Notes under the pieces: model-generated
Databases searched by the model: none
What the model was told of the DNA's origin: nothing
Seen by the model: only the letters and a program-made list of their open reading frames with translations
Translations under genes and position numbers: made by a program
NCBI GenBank assembly: GCA_041392765.1
Contig: JAWKLL010000006.1
Span: 100,503-164,502 of the forward strand
Length of the DNA: 64,000 nt
Reading direction: 5' to 3'
Source: Lewinella sp041392765
Lineage (GTDB): Bacteria; Bacteroidota; Bacteroidia; Chitinophagales; Saprospiraceae
Part shown: positions 54,872-63,277 of the stretch, piece by piece
Layout of the letters: each line of letters begins with the position of its first letter
Position numbering within the stretch: position 1 is the first letter of the stretch

Positions 54872-55414
54872 ATGAAAAACATAATACTGGCCGCCAGCCT
54901 ATTGCTGGCCTTGCAGTCGGGTTCTTGCCAGCAGCACAGCAATGCCAATGATGTCGTGGTGTTTGCGCTGCCCCTGACGGACTCGCTGCCTTATCCGGTA
55001 GTAGCTACCTTCGATGAGTTGGCTCCCTTGTTTGAGCAGTATAATGATACGGTGCACGTAGTCAACTTTTGGGCTACGTGGTGCGGCCCCTGTGTGGAAG
55101 AATTGCCTTGGTTTGAACAATTGGCTCGTGAGGTGGAAGGCAAGCCCGTCAAAATATATCTTGTCAGCTTAGATTTCAAGAAGGATATACGCACCAAGCT
55201 ATTGCGGTTTGTGGAGTCGCGGCCCGGATTGCCTCCGGTCATTGCGCTTACAGATAGCAAAACCAACGTATGGATTGATCGGGTAGAACCCACGTGGGGG
55301 GGCGCTATCCCCATTACTATCTTGTACAAAAACGATCACCGTGTCTTTGTGGATACCCAGTTCGAAAGCTACGAAGAACTGCGCAACGGCGTGGAAGCCT
55401 TGCTCTTGAAGTAG
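54872..55414 (+). CDS. TlpA-like thioredoxin-fold lipoprotein
   Basis: A 180-residue protein with a lipoprotein signal (LLLALQSGSC, Cys19) and a thioredoxin domain with the active site WCGPC (Cys71, Cys74) in VVNFWATWCGPCVEELPWFE. The cis-Pro region is GGAIPITILY. It reduces or isomerises disulfides in the periplasm, for example in cytochrome c or outer-membrane assembly. The next gene is also a thioredoxin-fold lipoprotein, 107 bases downstream. Confidence 0.94.
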   Translation: MKNIILAASLLLALQSGSCQQHSNANDVVVFALPLTDSLPYPVVATFDELAPLFEQYNDTVHVVNFWATWCGPCVEELPWFEQLAREVEGKPVKIYLVSLDFKKDIRTKLLRFVESRPGLPPVIALTDSKTNVWIDRVEPTWGGAIPITILYKNDHRVFVDTQFESYEELRNGVEALLLK

Positions 55415-55521
55415 TTGTCGGAACTGATTTTAGATGGTTAAATAGTAAGTCATCTAATAGCGTTTATTAATCATTACTCAACTAATTATCAGTATCTCAT
55501 TACTTATAAAAACCGTTTACT

Positions 55522-56196
55522 ATGAAAATGATGTATTTGTTTTTTGCCTTGCTTCCCATAGTGGCTTCTTGCCAGCCCAGTGCGCCTGAGGCAGCAGTGG
55601 ATGCCCAAGCTCAGTTGGTACACCAAGCGGAAATCTTGCCCGACCCCGGCGTAAAAATAGGGGATAAGGCGCCTGCCTTTGAGTTGTTGGCAACGGATGG
55701 CAAACGGTATTCCTTTGACAATATCACGGATGCGAATGGCAATGCGCCTAAAGGGTATATCGTCACCTTTACGTGCAATACTTGCCCTTATGCTATCATG
55801 TACGAGGATCGTTTAATTGCCTTGCACCAAAAAATGGCACCGATGGGCTATCCGGTGGTGGCTATACAGCCCAACGACCCCGCAGTAAAGGAGGGCGATA
55901 GCTATGAAAACATGCAGCAACGCGCCAAAGAAAAGGAATTTCCGTTCCTTTACTTGATGGATGAAGGCCAACAGGTCTATCCTCAATACGGTGCTTCGCG
56001 TACGCCCGAGGTTTATTTGGTGGACGGAGAACGGACGGTGCGCTACCACGGTGCTATCGACGATAATGCCCAAGAACCAGCAGCCGTGACCGTGAACTAT
56101 GTGGAAAAAGCCATTGAAGCATTGGAAAACGGCCTACAACCTGACCCTGCCGAGGTCAAGGCCATCGGATGCACTATCAAGACAAAGAAGATGTAA
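55522..56196 (+). CDS. AhpC/TSA-fold redoxin lipoprotein (CNTCPY type)
   Basis: A 224-residue protein with a lipoprotein signal (ALLPIVASC, Cys17) and an AhpC/TSA-Redoxin domain, KIGDKAPAFELLATDGKRYS. Its active site is CNTCPY (Cys85, Cys88) and the cis-Pro segment is SRTPEVYLVD. This CxxCP subgroup is a thiol-disulfide oxidoreductase of uncertain substrate. It follows the TlpA-like gene in the same orientation and may share its transcript. A hairpin repeat begins 29 bases after the stop. Confidence 0.92.
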   Translation: MKMMYLFFALLPIVASCQPSAPEAAVDAQAQLVHQAEILPDPGVKIGDKAPAFELLATDGKRYSFDNITDANGNAPKGYIVTFTCNTCPYAIMYEDRLIALHQKMAPMGYPVVAIQPNDPAVKEGDSYENMQQRAKEKEFPFLYLMDEGQQVYPQYGASRTPEVYLVDGERTVRYHGAIDDNAQEPAAVTVNYVEKAIEALENGLQPDPAEVKAIGCTIKTKKM

Positions 56197-56225
56197 TAAG
56201 TGACGGAAAAAATAAACTTGACCAT

Positions 56226-56358
56226 AGTAATTTGACGGAAATAACTGATCCCATTTTTTCTGAAGGCTTGTCTTTATACACACGCTTTGTGCAAGTATTC
56301 CTACGCTTAGTGCATAAAGCCAAGCCAAAAATGGGATCAGTTATTTTTTTCCCGTCCC
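56226..56358. repeat. Hairpin repeat, family 3 (copy E)
   Basis: AGTAATTTGACGGAAATAACTGATCCCATTTTTT at the left and AAAAATGGGATCAGTTATTTTTTTCCCGTCCC at the right pair over about 25 bp. The 62-bp interior is, but for one base, the inverse of copy A at 35322. A partial end (GTGACGGAAAAAATAAAC) lies just upstream at 56200, perhaps a nested remnant. Confidence 0.85.
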
Positions 56359-56360
56359 AT

Positions 56361-56394
56361 AGTTATCGGGCAACTCAAAAGTTGTCCGATAACT
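56361..56394. repeat. Small hairpin related to 40921-40963
   Basis: AGTTATCGGGCAACT and AGTTGTCCGATAACT form a 15-bp stem with one mismatch. The gene at 56434 ends 40 bases further on, so this could end its minus-strand transcript. Confidence 0.6.
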
Positions 56395-56433
56395 CAAGAC
56401 CAAGTAACATGAAATGGATAGAGAGGTATTGCT

Positions 56434-59400
56434 CTACCAAGCAGCACGCTCTTTAGGGCCAGGCAAAAAGATGGCTGGTAGGTTCTTATCGGAATACAGT
56501 TGGTTGAAGGCAGCCATTTCTGTGAAGATGATAAAATCCCTTTTTTCAGCTAGTACCTGCCATGTTGCGAGGAGGTCTTGCAAACGGAGTTTGGCACCGG
56601 CGGTTAGCAGGGGATTAGGGGTGCTGCACCGCTTGTGCAAATCCATCAATTCCGCATTGAGTTGGTTGGGAAAATTGATGACATCCTGAAAAGTTTGTTG
56701 TTTAGCTTGTACCAACTGCGCCTCCCAATCAGCGGCTTGCTTTTTGATGGAGGTTGCTTTTTCCAATAAGTCTTGCTGGTCGTTGAGTTGTTTTATTTTG
56801 TTTGACACGAAATCCATTTGCTTTTGCAAATCCCGCATGACTTCTACGGAGTGGTGGATGTCGCTCACGGTGTTTTCAATCGTATGCAGAAACTCGTCCT
56901 GTTCGGCATAGGCTGCTGCTTCATTTTCGATTTTAATGCGCGGATCAGGCAACACCTGGACGGTTTCTTCTGCCACCTGATTACCTACTCGCAGGCGAAT
57001 GGTGTAGTCGCCAGGTGGTACCATCGCTCCTTGATAATCACCCAGCATGAAGACACTATCTAAGTGGCGGACGGCGTCCCTTCTTAGATCCCAACTGAAA
57101 CGATGAATACCGTAGCCTTTGGGTAGAGTGGGTTCTGCTTCTGGGCCTCCTACATACGGTTTGGTAGTAGTTTTTTCACTGGAAAAAGTTCTCATCACCT
57201 GATTGGACACATCTAATATGTCAAGCCATACAGGCTGGTCTTCGGTTTGTTCTGGCAGGAAATAGTCAATAATCATGCCCTCCGGAGGGTTTTGCCCTTC
57301 CCAAACGGACAGGTTGCTACTGCCGCTGATGATTCGGTAAGCCGGACGGGGTTGAAATATCTGCGGTGTTTTGGTCAGTAAGTAGCCAGCACTTTGTTGG
57401 AGAAAACCGAGGTCGTCGAGTATCCAGAACCCGCGCCCAGCAGTAGCTGCGATAAGATCGTTATTGGCGATGGCAAGGTCTGTTATTGGGCATTTGGGCA
57501 GATTGAGGCGGAAAGGTGCCCACTGATTGCCCCCGTTGTAGGAGATGTACAGCCCTGTTTCCGTGCCTGCGTAGAGCATATCTTTGCGCAGTGGATCCTC
57601 CCTGACGACGCGCACAAAATCATCTGGCCCTATGTATCGAGTGACGAGTGTCCATGTTTTTCCGAAATCCCGTGTTCGATAAATTAAAGGGGTGAAATCA
57701 TTGAATTTGTAACGGGTAGCGACTACGTAAGCCGTGGCAGGGTCGTGAGGCGATACTTCGATGCAGTTGATGAGTGCTTCGCCTAAGTCAGGTGGGGTGA
57801 CATTTTGCCAAGAATATCCCTCGTCTTGGGTGAGGTGTACCAATCCGTCGTCGGTGCCGACCCAAATCACCCATGATTCATGAGGCGAGCATGCTAAGTA
57901 GCTGATGGTATTGTAGTTCTCGCCGCCGGCTCCTTCATTGATAAAGGGTATGCCACCTGGGCCTTGTTTTTCAGGCTCGTTGCGGGTGAGGTCGGGGCTT
58001 ATTTCTTGCCAAGACAGGCCCCTGTCACGGGAACGGAGCACTTTTTGGGCAGCGTGATACAGCACCCGAGGGTCTTGGGGGCTGGCCACAATAGGAGCGT
58101 TCCAATTGAATCGGTATTTCATGTCGCGGGGCAACGTCGCTAATCCTACGATAGGGTAGGCCATGATGTCTTTGGTTTCGCCCGTCTGGTGGATGTACTC
58201 CTCAATATTTCCCTGATAACTGCCACCATAAATAAATTGTGGATCATTAGGATCGAGTGCTACAAAGGCGCTTTCGCCACCAGCTACGCCATACCAGTTA
58301 TCAACCCCTATACCATTGTCTTGGGTTCGGCTGGCAATCGCAATGGCATTATGGTCTTGCTGGCCGCCGTAGATATGGTAGAAGGGAAATTGTTTGTCTG
58401 CTAATACGCGGTAAAATTGCCCGGTAGGCTGGTTCATCTGACTCGACCAAGTAATGCCTCCATTGAAGGTTACACAAGCACCGCCGTCATTACCCAAAAT
58501 CATATTGGAGGGATCTTGTGGATTTATCCAAAGTGCATGCTGGTCAGAATGTGGGTTTTTGATAGGTGTAAAGGTAGTCCCTCCGTCATTGGAGTACAGC
58601 AAGGGTGCATTTAGTACATACAAGGAAAAGGGATCAGTGGGGTCGGGAACAATTTCCATGTAATACCAGGCTCGCGCAAATGTAACGCGCTCTTTGTTGA
58701 CTTGCGTCCATGACTCGCCCGCATCCATGGAGCGGAAAACGCCACCTTGCTCTGCTTCAATATTGGCATAAACGATTTTAGGGTTGGCAGGAGATACGGC
58801 TATACCCGCCTTGCCCATTTCTGCGGGTAAGCCCTGATACATTTTTTGCCAATTAAGCCCGCCATCGATAGACTTATACAAGCCACTCCCTTCTCCTCCA
58901 CTTCTTATTTGCCAAGGTTGCCGATGGTGATCCCATAGTGCCGCATAAAGGATACGCGGATTAGAAGGATCCATGCTCAAGTCGGCTGCCCCTGTGAAGT
59001 CGTTGATGAAAAAGAGGTGATCCCATGTTTTGCCACCATCCGAGGTTTTGTAAATGCCCCTGTGGCCAGATGCTGCGTAGGGAGTGCCCTGCACGGCCAC
59101 ATATACAACATCTGGATTGTCGGGGTGGATGCTGATGGCTGCAATGTGTTTGCTTTCTTCTAAACCTATTTTGACCCAGGTCTTACCAGCATCGGTAGAT
59201 TTGTAAACGCCATCACCATGAGAAGTCATAACTCCGCGCACGGGATGTTCGCCTGTACCTACGTAGAGAATGTTAGGGTCGGAAGGTGCTACTGCTATGG
59301 CACCAATAGACCCCGTTTGGAAATAAGTATCCGAAATATTCAACCAAGTGAGGCCCGCATCGGTGGTTTTCCAAACACCGCCTCCAGTCGTCCCCATGAA

Positions 59401-59628
59401 ATAAACAAGTGGTTGATCCGGAATGCCGGCAACTGCTACACACCTGCCACCTCTATGAGGGCCAATGTTTCGCCATTTCGCCCCTTGGTAAAGGGACGCG
59501 TTGAATGGAAAATTTCGGGGAGCTTCTGCTTGCGTGAATAGCACTAGTGGAAATGCAATGCAACAGCATATTGCAAGCAGGCTAACAATTGGTAAGTGTC
59601 TCATTCTCATAATAATGGGCTTAGTCAT
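56434..59628 (-). CDS. VPS10/BNR-repeat propeller protein (exo-sialidase-like superfamily)
   Basis: An intact protein of about 1064 residues with a signal peptide (LPIVSLLAICCCIAFPLVLF). Two or more seven-to-ten-bladed propellers carry many Asp-box repeats: TTDAGLTW, STDAGKTW, TSDGGKTW, SIDGGLNW, SMDAGESW, TQDEGYSW and TRDFGKTW. The C-terminal region (about 800-1050) has an Ig-like domain (YTIRLRVGNQVAEETVQVLP) and a coiled coil. Such VPS10-like proteins are secreted and abundant in Bacteroidota, and most have no known ligand. The long start at 59736 was rejected because a signal peptide begins only at MTK or MRM. Confidence 0.88.
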   Translation of the reverse strand: MTKPIIMRMRHLPIVSLLAICCCIAFPLVLFTQAEAPRNFPFNASLYQGAKWRNIGPHRGGRCVAVAGIPDQPLVYFMGTTGGGVWKTTDAGLTWLNISDTYFQTGSIGAIAVAPSDPNILYVGTGEHPVRGVMTSHGDGVYKSTDAGKTWVKIGLEESKHIAAISIHPDNPDVVYVAVQGTPYAASGHRGIYKTSDGGKTWDHLFFINDFTGAADLSMDPSNPRILYAALWDHHRQPWQIRSGGEGSGLYKSIDGGLNWQKMYQGLPAEMGKAGIAVSPANPKIVYANIEAEQGGVFRSMDAGESWTQVNKERVTFARAWYYMEIVPDPTDPFSLYVLNAPLLYSNDGGTTFTPIKNPHSDQHALWINPQDPSNMILGNDGGACVTFNGGITWSSQMNQPTGQFYRVLADKQFPFYHIYGGQQDHNAIAIASRTQDNGIGVDNWYGVAGGESAFVALDPNDPQFIYGGSYQGNIEEYIHQTGETKDIMAYPIVGLATLPRDMKYRFNWNAPIVASPQDPRVLYHAAQKVLRSRDRGLSWQEISPDLTRNEPEKQGPGGIPFINEGAGGENYNTISYLACSPHESWVIWVGTDDGLVHLTQDEGYSWQNVTPPDLGEALINCIEVSPHDPATAYVVATRYKFNDFTPLIYRTRDFGKTWTLVTRYIGPDDFVRVVREDPLRKDMLYAGTETGLYISYNGGNQWAPFRLNLPKCPITDLAIANNDLIAATAGRGFWILDDLGFLQQSAGYLLTKTPQIFQPRPAYRIISGSSNLSVWEGQNPPEGMIIDYFLPEQTEDQPVWLDILDVSNQVMRTFSSEKTTTKPYVGGPEAEPTLPKGYGIHRFSWDLRRDAVRHLDSVFMLGDYQGAMVPPGDYTIRLRVGNQVAEETVQVLPDPRIKIENEAAAYAEQDEFLHTIENTVSDIHHSVEVMRDLQKQMDFVSNKIKQLNDQQDLLEKATSIKKQAADWEAQLVQAKQQTFQDVINFPNQLNAELMDLHKRCSTPNPLLTAGAKLRLQDLLATWQVLAEKRDFIIFTEMAAFNQLYSDKNLPAIFLPGPKERAAW

Positions 59629-59926
59629 CAACGGGTGTTTTTCATTTCTTGCAAAATGTAAAACAAGTGATTGCTGCTTTGCCCTTGTTGTTCTTGCCCG
59701 GCACAAAATTCCGAACACACAGGGATGAAGCGGCAAATTTACTAATAAATTGTCACTCAGTGAACAACCTTTTCAGAAGGATTTATCCCGAAGAAGCTCA
59801 AATATAGACGAGACCGTAGTCTGTGCCTATTGGTTGGGTCAATTACATACAATAAATCCCTTATACGAGTACATAACAAAAATGTTACAGGGTTTATTTT
59901 GAAGTTTATTTTTTAAACCATAACCT

Positions 59927-60886
59927 TTACCACCATTGCATCAGTGCCAGCAATAAGAAGGTCTGTACCAAAAAGATAACGACACCAAAACCCAACGCGA
60001 TACGCCCTGTTTCAAACAACTTTCCTATACTAATTTTGAGACCTATGGCCGCCATCGCGGCAGTAAGTAGGGTTTTGCCAATGGTTTTGCCCCATTGCAA
60101 TACGCTAGCGGGTACGGGCAACACGGAAATAAGGATGACGATAGCCAAGAAACCCCAGACGTAGTAAGGCAATTTGAAGGCCTGCCAACCGGCAGCCTTG
60201 CGGTGTACCAACCAATTGAAGAATATCAACCCTGGTGCTAGCATAGCCACCCGCCCCAGCTTGATGGTTATAGCCAACTGCCCAGCTTCATCGCTCACGG
60301 CATACCCAGCTCCCGCTACATTGCCTACCGCATGCAACGTTCCCCCTATGAGCATACCCGACCAGTCATCGGGGCGATCCAGCAATGGCAACAACGCTGG
60401 CCAAGCCAACATACCCGCCAGACCTAGCAAGTTGACTACCGCTAGTGCTATACCCACATCTTCTTTATCGGAACTAACACTACCACTCAAAGCCGCAATA
60501 GCCGATGAACCACAAATAGCGGTGCCAAACCCCACAAGCCAACCCGTAGAGGTACGGCATTTGAACAACCTAGCTAATGCGTATGTGATCGCCAACACGG
60601 TGATGACCATTGCCAAAATACTCCCCAAAACGCCCCAACCCAAGTCGCTGATCTGACGAGCACTTACGTCAAAAGCTAAGAAAATGATGGCCCAGTTTAG
60701 TATATCTTTACTCGCAAAATCCACCCCTGGCTTTATCTCCGCAGGCAACCGCAGCAGATTGCCCAATGCTACCCCCAACAACAATGCCCATAAAACAGCA
60801 TTGAACGTAGAAAACCAACTCCCCAATACATTACTACCTATTGTAATGATGGCGACCGCCACTAATCCATACCCGTATTGCCTCAT
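59927..60886 (-). CDS. YeiH/UPF0324-family putative sulfate exporter
   Basis: From the ATG at 60886 (MRQYGYGLVAVAIITIG) the protein has 319 residues and about ten membrane helices. It carries family signatures ALLLGVALGNLLRLP, FGTAICGSSAIAALSGSVSSDKEDV and MLIGGTLHAVGNVAGAGYAVS. The GTAICGxSAI motif is the YeiH hallmark. The transported ion is inferred for some relatives to be sulfate or related. A start at 61057 is possible but adds a charged, unconserved N-terminus. Confidence 0.92.
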   Translation of the reverse strand: MRQYGYGLVAVAIITIGSNVLGSWFSTFNAVLWALLLGVALGNLLRLPAEIKPGVDFASKDILNWAIIFLAFDVSARQISDLGWGVLGSILAMVITVLAITYALARLFKCRTSTGWLVGFGTAICGSSAIAALSGSVSSDKEDVGIALAVVNLLGLAGMLAWPALLPLLDRPDDWSGMLIGGTLHAVGNVAGAGYAVSDEAGQLAITIKLGRVAMLAPGLIFFNWLVHRKAAGWQAFKLPYYVWGFLAIVILISVLPVPASVLQWGKTIGKTLLTAAMAAIGLKISIGKLFETGRIALGFGVVIFLVQTFLLLALMQWW

Positions 60887-61307
60887 GTTTAATTTTTGAC
60901 GCAAAACTATGATTCGCCCCACATCCCCGTTGTGACCCCTATCACACTTTCGGCTAATAGCCTCATATTCCAAAATTCGCATATAAGAATCCCCTCCGAG
61001 TCCCTTGTTATGTTTAAATTTCAAAATTATTTTTACATTTGCTATTGTTTTAGACAAACGCTTAGCACTACTTTATCCATTGTATCATCCATGGTGCTCC
61101 CTTTTTTATCTTGACAATGGAAATGGGTGGTGTTAATTTTTTTCAACCTAATGGGAGGCTATTTACAAGGTTTTTGTATCGATTTCACAATCACTGTGTA
61201 GCAACGAGTTATATGGTAAGAAGCTCATACGGACGAATGTCGATTTACCAAAGCTTAGTATCAATACCAATCTTGTCCACGGCAGTACCCAGCATCAACA
61301 TTTACTG
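60887..61307. other. Gap between yeiH-like and H1-like genes
   Basis: A 421-bp divergent intergenic stretch. TACATTTG at 61034-61041 matches TAnnTTTG on the plus strand, but without a well-placed TTG and 266 bases from the next start. No other structure stands out. Confidence 0.35.
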
Positions 61308-62072
61308 ATGGCAAATTCAAAATTAAACAGCACGGATGTAATCCAGCTTATTAGCAACTACGAAAGCAAGTTGCGCCAATTGCGATTCGAGGTGGCACAC
61401 ACCCAGCAAACACTTGAGGATCTGAAGGCTATGCTAGCTACTACAGAAACCGAGGAAAAACAGACAGGGCTAACTGCATCTCACAAGGAAACGGCTAAGA
61501 AATCAGGAGCCAAAGCTGATAAGCCCGCTAAAAAAAGCAAAAAGAACAAAAAAGAAGATGCGACCAAAGACCACAGCCCTGTTGTGTCGGCAGTAGCCCC
61601 CGCAAAGGAGGAGTTGGCTGCTGCGGAAAAGCCGGTAAAAGCTCCTTCGGCTTCTCCCAAAACAAAAACAGCCAACACCACGAAGACAGCTAAACCAGCC
61701 AAAGCAGCTCCTACTGCTAAGCCTAAAAAAGTAGCCGCCAAGCCTGCGCCCGCCAAAAAAACTACGGCGCGGCGTCCTCGCGTTTATAAGCTATCAGAAT
61801 ATGATAACTACCTACTCACTGCTTTGGAGCAGCGAGGAAAAGCTTCATTAGTATCGGAAATCAACGAGACCATAGCCGCACTGCAAACCGGAGCAGGAAA
61901 AATCCCCAATGAACAGGAAATAACAAAGATGGTAGTGCGTAGTCTTCAAAAATTAGCCAATAAGCACAACAAGGTGGTTAAGATGCCTTATGAGGGCAAA
62001 GGCTTTCAGTATGCATTGCCGAATTGGGTAGGCCCCAATAAAGCACTCAAGAAAAAGCACCAACGATCGTAA
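61308..62072 (+). CDS. Histone-H1-like Lys/Ala/Pro-rich protein with C-terminal conserved domain
   Basis: A 254-residue basic protein in three parts. A coiled coil (about 1-48, VIQLISNYESKLRQLRFEVA) comes first, then a low-complexity Lys/Ala/Pro region (about 65-160, many KKAKP-like runs resembling eukaryotic H1 tails). The folded end (about 160-254, YDNYLLTALEQRGKASLVSEI and KVVKMPYEGKGFQYALPNW) has a winged-helix-like pattern. The composition suggests nucleic-acid binding. I know no characterised homologue. It is a single gene. Confidence 0.75.
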   Translation: MANSKLNSTDVIQLISNYESKLRQLRFEVAHTQQTLEDLKAMLATTETEEKQTGLTASHKETAKKSGAKADKPAKKSKKNKKEDATKDHSPVVSAVAPAKEELAAAEKPVKAPSASPKTKTANTTKTAKPAKAAPTAKPKKVAAKPAPAKKTTARRPRVYKLSEYDNYLLTALEQRGKASLVSEINETIAALQTGAGKIPNEQEITKMVVRSLQKLANKHNKVVKMPYEGKGFQYALPNWVGPNKALKKKHQRS

Positions 62073-62165
62073 CTAAGTAGTTGGATGAATTTAATGTATT
62101 ATTTCCATCTGGTAGATTTTGGTTTCAGACAAGGCAAAAAACGCAGTCGCAGTGGTGCTGCGGCG

Positions 62166-62183
62166 TCCCGATAGCTATCGGGA
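62166..62183. repeat. Palindrome TCCCGATAGCTATCGGGA
   Basis: A perfect 18-bp palindrome, also present as TCCCGATAGCTATCAGGA at 50281 and, with a different loop, in 27221-27241. Confidence 0.7.
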
Positions 62184-62244
62184 TTAACGATGGCTGAGGC
62201 CAAAAGATGCCGAGGAAAATGGTACGATTAATTTTGTTCAACTA

Positions 62245-62330
62245 CTTATACACACGCTTTGCGCAAGTATTCCTACGCTTAGTGCATAAAGCCAAGCCAA
62301 AAATGGGATCATTTATTTTTTTTCCGTCCC
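62245..62330. repeat. Hairpin repeat, family 3 (truncated copy F)
   Basis: Matches the right half of copy E from TTATACACACGCTTTG through AAAAATGGGATC to CCGTCCC, but the left arm is missing. It ends nine bases before the acyltransferase start. Confidence 0.8.
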
Positions 62331-62339
62331 TAAGACAAC

Positions 62340-63209
62340 ATGAGCCGAATACTGTATTATTTATTGTTGGCCCCGCTATCCCGATTGCCACTTTCGGTGT
62401 TGCAAGGGGTGTCCACGGGTGTTTTTTATTTGCTGTACTACGTGGTAGGCTACCGGAAAAAGGTGGTAAGGGGCAATTTGGAACGTTCTTTTCCAGAGAA
62501 AAGCGCGGAGGAGCTACGGGGCATAGAGCGGGATTTTTACCGCCATCTGTGCGACATCATCGTGGAGAGCGTGCGGATGTTTGCGATGGGTGAGGCTGAA
62601 TACCGCCAGCGGGTGACGGTGGTGAACCCCGAGTTTTTGCGCGAATTGGAGGCTTCGGGTAAGAGTGCCATCTTATCAGGCGGACACTATAACAACTGGG
62701 AGATGATTGCTACAGCCATACCCCTGCACACAAATATGCGGGTGACGGCCTTGTATAGCCCTATCAAGGATGCTTTTGTAGAGCAGTTGATATCCGGTTC
62801 TCGCGGGAAATTTGGCTTGGGATTGATGCCTAAACACGAAGCCAAGCGGTTGTTTGAAGAAAGCCGTGACAAGCCCACTATCTTCATTTTTGGTTCTGAC
62901 CAGTCGCCTACTTCGTCAAAAAATAGTTTTTGGACAGAATTCCTGAACCAAGACACGTCCATTGCTTTTGGAACGGAAAAATATGCCAAGGAGTACGACT
63001 GTGCGGTGATATTTGGCGATATGCAGAAGCGGTCGCGGGGGATGTACTCCATTGAGTTTACGATGATAACAGATACGCCTCTTGATACCGCACACGGCTA
63101 CATCTCTACTGCTCACACCCGTTTGTTGGAGGTGGCTATCCGCCAAGAGCCGCGCTACTGGCTTTGGACGCATAAGCGCTGGAAGCGCAAGCGGGAGGCG
63201 GCTGAATAA
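62340..63209 (+). CDS. LpxL/HtrB-type lipid A acyltransferase
   Basis: A 289-residue protein of the lysophospholipid/lipid A acyltransferase family. It has an N-terminal membrane anchor (ILYYLLLAPLSRLPLSVL), the catalytic HX4E motif GGHYNNWE (His116, Glu121) and the FGSDQSPTSSKN substrate region. It adds a secondary acyl chain to lipid A at the inner membrane. The start ATG at 62340 follows the truncated repeat element. The next gene on the same strand is a carotenoid desaturase. Confidence 0.93.
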   Translation: MSRILYYLLLAPLSRLPLSVLQGVSTGVFYLLYYVVGYRKKVVRGNLERSFPEKSAEELRGIERDFYRHLCDIIVESVRMFAMGEAEYRQRVTVVNPEFLRELEASGKSAILSGGHYNNWEMIATAIPLHTNMRVTALYSPIKDAFVEQLISGSRGKFGLGLMPKHEAKRLFEESRDKPTIFIFGSDQSPTSSKNSFWTEFLNQDTSIAFGTEKYAKEYDCAVIFGDMQKRSRGMYSIEFTMITDTPLDTAHGYISTAHTRLLEVAIRQEPRYWLWTHKRWKRKREAAE

Positions 63210-63277
63210 TAGCATATTGGGTGTGGTGAACATTTCGCCCACAGGCTGGTTTAGAAGCCGTAACTAATGATCGGCGA

